A stretch of 41,081 bases of DNA from an uncultured Pirellulaceae bacterium (GTDB lineage: Bacteria; Planctomycetota; Planctomycetia; Pirellulales; Pirellulaceae), in assembly GCA_905480235.1 (NCBI GenBank), contig CAJQPP010000046.1:1-41081 (forward strand). Reading direction: 5' to 3'. The first letter of the stretch is position 1. Every line of letters starts with the position of its first letter. A model generated the notes under the pieces. It saw nothing but the letters and a program-made list of their open reading frames with translations, ran no database searches and had not been told where the DNA came from. Made by a program: the position numbers and the translations under genes. Shown in pieces: positions 35,213 through 41,081 of the stretch.

Positions 35213-36439
35213 TCAGGCCGAGCGTTTGGAACGCTGGGTCGCAGCAGAACCCACGATTTCCTTAAATTTGACGATGGCTTTTGTTTCTTGGGGGTTTTTC
35301 TTGATCCACGCCGCAAGCAGCATCATCAGGTTAATATTCAGATGAGTTTGGGGCACCTGAGCCGGCCGAGCTTGAGCCTCCTGGCAGGCTGGCAGCGATC
35401 TTGCGTCGGCTGGACCCTGTGTGCATTCCGTGATTTGGCCCGCTCTCAGGATCATCCAGTGCTGTTGGTGGTCGAACCCGGGCAAACTCCAAATGCCGTC
35501 CAGTTTCTTAGTCGCGGTAGACATTTGCTTGATCCGACGACTCAGCCATTTGATTTGCCGCGATTGATCCCTCAGTACGCCGGCGCGTTCGAACGACAGT
35601 TGTGCAGCCGCCTTGCGCATTCTTTCCTCCAGACGATCGAGCATCGCATGGTCTTTACCTTTTAGAAATCGCACCGCCTTTTCCACTTTTTGGCGGTAAG
35701 ACTCTCGGCTACAACCACCGGCACAGGGGCCCGGGCAGGTATTTAATTCAAATCGCAGGCATTGAGCGGTTTGCTCGTTTTGAAATAGTTCAAGCTGATT
35801 GTTGAACTGCATTTTGACGCGATCAGGACAATTGCGCAGTTGGAATACGTAATTCAAACACTCGATTACTTCGGTCAGGCGGGCTCTCCCCGCAATGGGA
35901 CCGAATGCGTGAGCAGCTCGTTTGGGAACTTCGCGAGCAAAAAATATCGTCGGTGCAAGGCCTTGGCTAATGCAAATGAAACCCGGTTGTCGGCGCTCGG
36001 GTTTACCCTGCACGTTGTACGAGGGGCGAAATCGGGTAATCAGCTCCTGTTCCCGGATTAATGCCAGTAGCTCATGGGAAATTGGCTCCCAAACTAACGT
36101 GCGGCTGTGACGCCGGATCTTAGCCATTTTGGGATCTGTCGTTTCCGTCGCAAAGTAGGACAGGAGACGATGGCGGAGCGACTTACTTTTGCCTACGTAA
36201 ATCAGCGTGTTATCTCGATTCAGCCAACCATAGACACCGGGGCAAATTGGAATCTGCTCGCGAACTTGTTGGCGTGCCTCGGAAAGTTTGCGCGGCAGCC
36301 TCAGGTGTTGGGAGGGTCGCAGCGCACAAGGGGCGATGAGTGAATCCCCAAATCCCTGGAAAACATCCGAGGGGCGTGTATCAGTTTGTTGGGTAACCGT
36401 CCGTTGGATTCCCACAGCCCAGTCCGTTGAAGTGGCCAT
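35213..36439 (-). CDS. UvrC N-terminal-half / Cho-like GIY-YIG endonuclease
   Basis: 408 residues. The GIY-YIG nuclease domain runs at about 60-145: GVY at 68-70, YVGKS at 81-85 and a downstream Arg. Later Cys residues (RNCPDR, QCLRF, NTCPGPCAGGC) match the four-Cys iron-sulfur cluster of UvrC. A UVR-type helix pair follows (about 265-300, LDRLEERMRKAAAQLSFERA), the UvrB-contact element. The RNase H-like 5' nuclease and helix-hairpin-helix domains of full UvrC are absent. This resembles E. coli Cho, which makes the 3' incision in nucleotide excision repair, though it is longer. A full UvrC may exist elsewhere in the genome. Not the sole repair nuclease if so. Confidence 0.87.
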   Translation of the reverse strand: MATSTDWAVGIQRTVTQQTDTRPSDVFQGFGDSLIAPCALRPSQHLRLPRKLSEARQQVREQIPICPGVYGWLNRDNTLIYVGKSKSLRHRLLSYFATETTDPKMAKIRRHSRTLVWEPISHELLALIREQELITRFRPSYNVQGKPERRQPGFICISQGLAPTIFFAREVPKRAAHAFGPIAGRARLTEVIECLNYVFQLRNCPDRVKMQFNNQLELFQNEQTAQCLRFELNTCPGPCAGGCSRESYRQKVEKAVRFLKGKDHAMLDRLEERMRKAAAQLSFERAGVLRDQSRQIKWLSRRIKQMSTATKKLDGIWSLPGFDHQQHWMILRAGQITECTQGPADARSLPACQEAQARPAQVPQTHLNINLMMLLAAWIKKNPQETKAIVKFKEIVGSAATQRSKRSA

Positions 36440-36525
36440 TGGTTTAATGCTTCCGCAATGGAACTTAACATTGCTGGGAATTCAATGCGAGGCAAAAACA
36501 AGGTCAGAGGGGTTGAGAGGGCCCT

Positions 36526-37152
36526 TCAAGCGTCCGATTTGGGCGACTTGCTGGCTGTCGGATCAGGGACAAAAATTGCGAAAAGGAAGAGCATAACCGC
36601 TCCGGTCACTAATAAACTGTCCGCAATATTAAAATTCGGCCAAGGATCGCAAAGTGGGACTCCTTGCAGACGAAAATGGATCCAGTCTCTGACGTGATAA
36701 GTGTATTGTTCGCCGTAAGAAGCTACGTAACCAAATCCCATGCGATCGTAGAGATTGCCAACGATGCCCCCCGCAATCAGGCCTAGCGCAACGGTTAGCC
36801 AGCGGCTTACCGCCATTTTGAACCAAAATAACCAAACCATAATGCCTATCAAGGCAATCAGCGAAAGTCCGGCCAGTCCAAAGCTTTGGCCTTGGAACAT
36901 CCCAAATAGGGCGCCACCGTTAAACGAGGTTTGTACACCGAGGACACCATTGAACCACCAATCGACATGGTCCGAGGGTTTTATGATGTCGTGATAGCGG
37001 TCAAAAAAGAGGGTTTTGGTGTACAAATCAGCCACCAGACCGGAGACCGCCAACGCGCAAAAAAGGACGTAACGATTGATAGGCAATCGCACGCCCTCAG
37101 TGGTATTCGTTTCAGCCTGAGTTGGCTGATTAGTATCGGTTGGCTGATTCAA
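36526..37152 (-). CDS. lspA: lipoprotein signal peptidase (signal peptidase II)
   Basis: 208 residues from a TTG at 37152, which overlaps the end of the DksA-like gene by 23 bases; a GTG or TTG about 20 codons later, behind a GAGGG, is an alternative start. Four membrane helices are seen. The two catalytic aspartates are present in GNLYDR (Asp136) and FNIADS (Asp178), and TSFNGGALFGMF matches the conserved substrate-binding helix. The enzyme cleaves the signal of prolipoproteins after lipid attachment. The protein is somewhat longer than the usual 160 residues, with extra residues before the first helix and between helices. The DksA-lspA pair is tightly linked. Confidence 0.95.
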   Translation of the reverse strand: MNQPTDTNQPTQAETNTTEGVRLPINRYVLFCALAVSGLVADLYTKTLFFDRYHDIIKPSDHVDWWFNGVLGVQTSFNGGALFGMFQGQSFGLAGLSLIALIGIMVWLFWFKMAVSRWLTVALGLIAGGIVGNLYDRMGFGYVASYGEQYTYHVRDWIHFRLQGVPLCDPWPNFNIADSLLVTGAVMLFLFAIFVPDPTASKSPKSDA

Positions 37153-37510
37153 TCTCGGTAGCGCACTTTACACAATAAGGTGTGTAGGGGATCGCTTTGA
37201 GACGCATTTTAGGAATCCGTCCCGCACACTCGGAGCAGGAACCATAAACGCCTTCTTCGATTCGTTCAAGTGCAGCTTCGATCTGTCCTAAGACTTCTCC
37301 CTCGTTGTTCATCAGACGCAATGTATTGTCTTGCTCGAAGGTATCACTGCCCATATCGGCAATGTGGCTTGGTACCGAAGAAGCGCTTCCGCCGCTGACC
37401 CCGCCTGATTTGGCCAAGGCAGCATCCGCTAGTGTGGAGACATTCCCCCGCAACCTCGAACGCATTGCCAGTAGCATCTCCTTAAACGGTTTCATCTCTG
37501 ACTTTTTCAT
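37130..37510 (-). CDS. DksA/TraR-type C4 zinc-finger protein
   Basis: 126 residues. The C-terminal C4 zinc finger has Cys at 92, 95, 113 and 116 (CSEC and CVKC), preceded by the coiled-coil-like helical region (about 5-30 and 60-88). DksA/TraR proteins bind in the secondary channel of RNA polymerase. The ribosome site AGGAAG is close to the ATG at 37510. It is the first gene of a pair with lspA and overlaps it, so both are probably coupled. Confidence 0.9.
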   Translation of the reverse strand: MKKSEMKPFKEMLLAMRSRLRGNVSTLADAALAKSGGVSGGSASSVPSHIADMGSDTFEQDNTLRLMNNEGEVLGQIEAALERIEEGVYGSCSECAGRIPKMRLKAIPYTPYCVKCATEIESANRY

Positions 37511-37750
37511 CGCTTCCTATTCCTGATCCATTTGGGATGAGACACTGGGGCCATTGTTGGCTTCCGATGGCCCGGGTTCCGAATTTCCCCGTGTCGGGCG
37601 AGGTATTCTATGGAGACGGTTTGCCACCGTCAAACATTTCGTGGTAAAACCTCCTGTCGGTGGCAGGTAAGCCATTGCTGTAAAACGACTTATGCCGTCG
37701 AATTAAAGAATCTTCAAGTTCATCGTCTGTTTTTTCTACCAGAGTTTCCA

Positions 37751-38104
37751 ATGGCAAAATGTGACGAAGGCTACATCTGCCACGTTTGCGGGAAAGATGT
37801 CGAGTCCATTTCTCAAAGCGATTTGTATCTGCGGTACGTGCTCGGGAAGGTGGATCCCGAGGTGTTACATACCACTCCAGAGCGGCACATCCGCTGCAAT
37901 CCCGTTTTGGCTCAGTTCATCAAGGATGACCGATTTGAGCCTGTGCAAATCGAGGGCGCGATGTCGCGGTTGCATCTCGATCCCGGCTACGTCTCAGAGA
38001 AGGAAGCCTTGGTTTCCCGCGGCTATCGCAGGTTGTGGGAATTGAAGTCGGCCGAGGGTGAGTCCATTTTGGACTTTCCGTTGGAGGAGTTCAGGAAAAC
38101 TTAG
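37751..38104 (+). CDS. conserved small protein with Cys motif, unknown function
   Basis: 117 residues from the ATG at 37751; the frame opens 47 codons earlier but that part is Cys-rich and not family-like. It has Cys4, then CHVC (10-13) and a further Cys near residue 49, suggesting metal binding. The stretch SDLYLRYVLGKVDPEVLHTT followed by PERHIRCNP has the look of a conserved bacterial hypothetical protein I associate with planctomycetes. It could be an RNA- or DNA-associated factor, but no function is known to me. It is convergent with the DUF952 gene. Confidence 0.75.
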   Translation: MAKCDEGYICHVCGKDVESISQSDLYLRYVLGKVDPEVLHTTPERHIRCNPVLAQFIKDDRFEPVQIEGAMSRLHLDPGYVSEKEALVSRGYRRLWELKSAEGESILDFPLEEFRKT

Positions 38105-38130
38105 CCGCTGCGGCCGGCTCTAGGGCAGCC

Positions 38131-38511
38131 TCATGCCTCTTCTGACCCGGACAAATCGACGACGTTTCGTCCCTTGGAGTTTTGTTTGATAGGGCGGGTC
38201 CAAGCGACTTGAGTCGTCGATAGTTTGCCGTAGTAATGCGGAAAGGTCTGCCGTTTTCGCTCCTCGGAAATGGCGTCGCCAAGCGGGCTTTCCCATCGCA
38301 GCGATTCCCCCATCGATTCGGTACGAAAGGCGACCAACAGTAGGTCTGGCACGCTCGCGAAGTAGAGATCGATGGTCTTTTGTACCTGCGCTGCAGACGA
38401 CAAATGAATGAATCCATCTTTCAGATCGATACCTGCCCCTGAGAATTCGCCATGGGATTCAGCCGCATGCCAGGTGGCGGCAGGTAAGATTTTGTAGACC
38501 AGTGAGAACAT
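38131..38511 (-). CDS. DUF952 family protein
   Basis: 126 residues. The N-terminus LVYKILPAATWHAAESHGEF and the DGFIHLSSAAQV stretch with a nearby TIDLYFA are typical of DUF952, a small cytosolic family of unknown function. It begins 4 bases after the stop of the thiC remnant, so the two may be on one transcript. The ATG start has no strong ribosome site. Confidence 0.88.
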   Translation of the reverse strand: MFSLVYKILPAATWHAAESHGEFSGAGIDLKDGFIHLSSAAQVQKTIDLYFASVPDLLLVAFRTESMGESLRWESPLGDAISEERKRQTFPHYYGKLSTTQVAWTRPIKQNSKGRNVVDLSGSEEA

Positions 38512-38515
38512 ATTG

Positions 38516-39010
<495 letters not shown>

Positions 39011-39280
39011 TTAATCGCCACTCTCAGTTGCCTCTGTGATTTTGCTGTGAGAACCATCGCAGCGAGGAGGGTTTCCTGTCTGTTTGCAGGTGCAAAGCCA
39101 AGCCGTTTCAGATTTTTCAGCCGTGAAGACTAACGGGGTGTAGTTGCAACCGTCTTGTTTATGTTTTCCATCACAAAATGGTTGGTTTTCCGATAAGCCG
39201 CAGGTGCACCAAGCGTATTTTTTGCCTTCTTCAAGCTGAACTTCGATGGGTGCTGTACCAGCACATTTTGGCTTATCCAT
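39011..39280 (-). CDS. CDGSH iron-sulfur domain protein with two motifs
   Basis: 89 residues from the ATG at 39280; a GGAGC ribosome site lies 5 bases before it and decides against the ATG six codons earlier. Two CDGSH-type motifs are seen: CTCGLSENQPFCDGKH (about 25-40) and CTCKQTGNPPRCDGSH (about 63-78). Each can hold a 2Fe-2S cluster with three Cys and one His. Bacterial two-motif forms are linked to redox or iron stress, but the role here is unknown. No membrane anchor is present. Confidence 0.92.
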   Translation of the reverse strand: MDKPKCAGTAPIEVQLEEGKKYAWCTCGLSENQPFCDGKHKQDGCNYTPLVFTAEKSETAWLCTCKQTGNPPRCDGSHSKITEATESGD

Positions 39281-39476
39281 TTTTTGCTCCGAAAACATGT
39301 TGTGTATTTTGAGTGGATTATCGCAACCTTATCACGATTAGCCAAGATGGTGTAATTCTGTTCCTCTGCGGTAAGGGAAACCGTAAATTCGAGTGCGCAG
39401 CGAACGCGGAGGTTTGGCGGACGTCAAAAAAGAAATCAGCACGCGCCAACGAATCGTTTATCACCAATAAACGGCC

Positions 39477-39568
39477 CCTGAAAAAAGGGGCATGAAAAAA
39501 GGGGCATGAAAACAAAGAGGCATGAAAACAAAGAGGCATGAAAACAAAGAGGCATGAAAACAAAGAGG
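39477..39568. repeat. 14-16 bp tandem repeat
   Basis: Four perfect copies of the 16-base unit CATGAAAACAAAGAGG lie at 39505-39568, preceded by two shorter variants (14 bases, ending in AAAAAAGGGG) at 39477-39504. A minus-strand frame of 81 residues across it is a product of the repeat and not a gene. Likely a slippage-prone spacer between metH and the CDGSH gene. Confidence 0.9.
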
Positions 39569-39583
39569 CCGCAAAAAACGGCC
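39567..39583 (-). terminator. possible terminator of metH
   Basis: Read on the minus strand, GGCCG and CGGCC flank a 7-base loop and are followed by TCTTTGTTTT. The stem is only 5 bp but GC-rich, and it lies 34 bases beyond the metH stop. The T-rich tail comes from the start of the tandem repeat. Moderate support. Confidence 0.5.
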
Positions 39584-39616
39584 GTCTGTGTCATTTTACC
39601 ATCGGCAGGCGAAGGC

Positions 39617-41081
39617 CTATTTCAAAATTGGCGTAAGCCAACGCTCGCATTCTTGCAGCGACATCTTTTTCCGTTTGGCATAGATTTCCAACTGATCGCG
39701 GTCGATGCGGTTTACGGAGAAATACCTGGAATCAGGGTGCCCAAAATACAATCCACAAACGCTTGATCCGGGCCACATGGCAAATGACTCGGTCAGCATG
39801 ATCCCCGTATGACGTTGTACGTCCATCATCTTCCACAGAGTTTTCTTTTGCGAATGGTCGGGACAGGCCGGATAGCCGGGCGCGGGGCGAATTCCTCGGT
39901 AACGCTCTTTGACAATGTCTTCCATGGTCAATTCCTGATCACTACCAAATCCCCAGTCTTGCCGGGCGCGATGATGTAGCAACTCCGCAAACGCCTCCGC
40001 CAGACGGTCTGCTAGAGCTTTGACCATAATGGAATTGTAATCGTCGTTGTCCTTTTCAAATTCAGCGGCGATCTGATCAATCTGGATTCCGGTTGTGACG
40101 GCAAAACCTCCGATGTAATCTTCGCGCCCTGAACCGACGGGTGCCACGTAATCAGCCAAGCTGCGAAACTGTTCTTGACCTTTACGCTGCCATTGTTGAC
40201 GCAGCATGAAAAAGCGTGCCAGTTCGCTTTCGCGACGCTCATCCTGATAGACAATCACATCGTCGCCATCGCTGGCGGCGGGCCAAAATCCGTAGACACC
40301 GGTTGCTTTCACGCGGTGTTCATCAATCAACGATTGCAGCATTTCCTGTGCGTTTTCGTAAAGTTCTCGGGCAACCTCGCCCACGACAGGATCTTCAAAT
40401 ATTTTCGGAAACTTGCCTTTCAGTTCCCAAGTCATAAAGAAGGGAGACCAATCAATATAGGGAACCAATTCGTCCAAGGGGAAATTGTTCAGGTTGCTGA
40501 TACCAGTGAACTGAGGGCGGTTTATTTCGACCGTATCCCAATCCGTTTGGAAACGATTCTCGAGGGCATGCTCATACGTAACCAGCTTGATGTCGCGTTG
40601 TTCATAGGCGGCGACTAACCGCTTTTGCAAACTTTGATTTTCCGCAAGGATCTCCACTCGGCGGTCTTCGTTGAGCAGGCGATCGACCACACCCACGCTT
40701 CGCGAAGCATCCAGTACGTGCAATACCGGCTGGTCGGATTTGGGGGCGATTTTCACAGCCGTATGTTTGTCGCTGGTGGTGGCACCGCCAATTAACAGAG
40801 GTGTCGTCATGCCACGGCGTTTCATTTCACCGGCGACGTGCACCATTTCATCGAGGCTGGGCGTGATTAGACCGGACAGCCCGATGATGTCTGCGCCCTC
40901 TTTGACCGCAGTGTCAAGAATGGTCTCGCAGGGCACCATGACTCCAAGGTCCACAATGCGATAGTTGTTGCAGGCCAGCACAACGCCCACGATGTTTTTT
41001 CCGATATCGTGGACGTCACCTTTCACGGTCGCCATGATGATCGTGCCACGGGCGTCTTCTTTTTGCAGGCCTGCTTCCTCT
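39617..41081 (-). CDS. metH: methionine synthase (B12-dependent), C-terminal part, cut by window edge
   Basis: About 487 residues are visible, with no start inside the window; the frame continues to the right edge ([12 protein letters not shown] precedes the first Met). The cobalamin-binding domain has [12 protein letters not shown] with the B12-ligand His, and [13 protein letters not shown]. The C-terminal reactivation domain, which binds S-adenosylmethionine, has [13 protein letters not shown], its hallmark. The enzyme transfers a methyl group from methyl-tetrahydrofolate to homocysteine through cobalamin. The N-terminal homocysteine and folate domains lie outside the window, as would any cobalamin riboswitch. 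Confidence 0.96.
   Translation of the reverse strand, partial: EEAGLQKEDARGTIIMATVKGDVHDIGKNIVGVVLACNNYRIVDLGVMVPCETILDTAVKEGADIIGLSGLITPSLDEMVHVAGEMKRRGMTTPLLIGGATTSDKHTAVKIAPKSDQPVLHVLDASRSVGVVDRLLNEDRRVEILAENQSLQKRLVAAYEQRDIKLVTYEHALENRFQTDWDTVEINRPQFTGISNLNNFPLDELVPYIDWSPFFMTWELKGKFPKIFEDPVVGEVARELYENAQEMLQSLIDEHRVKATGVYGFWPAASDGDDVIVYQDERRESELARFFMLRQQWQRKGQEQFRSLADYVAPVGSGREDYIGGFAVTTGIQIDQIAAEFEKDNDDYNSIMVKALADRLAEAFAELLHHRARQDWGFGSDQELTMEDIVKERYRGIRPAPGYPACPDHSQKKTLWKMMDVQRHTGIMLTESFAMWPGSSVCGLYFGHPDSRYFSVNRIDRDQLEIYAKRKKMSLQECERWLTPILK

Noticed and set aside
34928..35665. A 245-residue plus-strand frame opposite rpmB and the UvrC-like gene
   Set aside because: It crosses the start of rpmB and much of the nuclease gene on the other strand, and its composition does not look like a protein.
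39318..39563. An 81-residue minus-strand frame rich in Phe and Cys
   Set aside because: Its first half is only the translation of the tandem repeat.
39477..39568. A CRISPR array
   Set aside because: The units are 14-16 bases in direct succession with no spacers, and no cas gene is present.

Overview
The window looks like a piece of a planctomycete chromosome, most likely order Pirellulales. This is an inference from several signs. Base composition is close to balanced. There are leucine-rich-repeat lipoproteins, a Gfo/Idh/MocA oxidoreductase with a twin-arginine signal, short secreted cysteine-rich proteins, a three-gene ExbB/ExbD-like set, Shine-Dalgarno sites that are often weak or absent, and many single genes of mixed orientation. 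I saw no phage, transposase, integrase, CRISPR array, rRNA or tRNA. I read the window as ordinary chromosome with several lineage-specific genes.

Layout. 1-371 (-) is the N-terminal part of a secreted protein cut by the window edge. 654-5084 (+) carries a polyprenol-phosphate-type glycosyltransferase, a large membrane protein that may be its partner, and cysS. 5573-7603 (+) is a GAF-GGDEF-EAL protein. 7596-14346 is a tryptophan/kynurenine catabolic block. On the minus strand are a RidA-type deaminase, an aldehyde dehydrogenase and an SDR, with the last two overlapping. Divergent from them are kynureninase and kynurenine 3-monooxygenase, and convergent to those is tryptophan 2,3-dioxygenase. 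14405-15718 (-) is the Tat-exported Gfo/Idh/MocA protein and 15816-16619 (+) is a biotin protein ligase. 16940-17682 (+) holds two small proteins with a clear intrinsic terminator between them.

18172-21977 (+) is a tight ABC-permease-ABC-permease cassette, convergent with a ComEC-like protein (21985-24456, -). Next come a cysteine-rich secreted protein (-), a leucine-rich-repeat lipoprotein (+), and a TIM-barrel epimerase with a UbiA/EboC-like prenyltransferase (-). 29390-33509 (+) is an overlapping three-gene operon. It encodes a MotA/TolQ/ExbB-type channel and two different ExbD/TolR-like subunits, one of which lacks the membrane aspartate. It is followed by a small protein with two AP2-like DNA-binding modules.

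The right part, mostly minus strand, holds a stand-alone SAM-hydrolase C-terminal-like domain, rpmB with its terminator, a UvrC-N/Cho-like GIY-YIG nuclease, lspA overlapping a DksA/TraR zinc-finger gene, a conserved small zinc-type protein (+), a DUF952 protein, a truncated thiC remnant, a two-CDGSH iron-sulfur protein, a 14-16 bp tandem repeat, and the C-terminal part of metH running off the edge.

Best candidates for something little described are the asymmetric ExbB/ExbD-like operon, whose periplasmic domain appears duplicated inside one subunit, the double-AP2 protein just downstream of it, and the UbiA/TIM-barrel pair that resembles part of an Ebo-type pathway.
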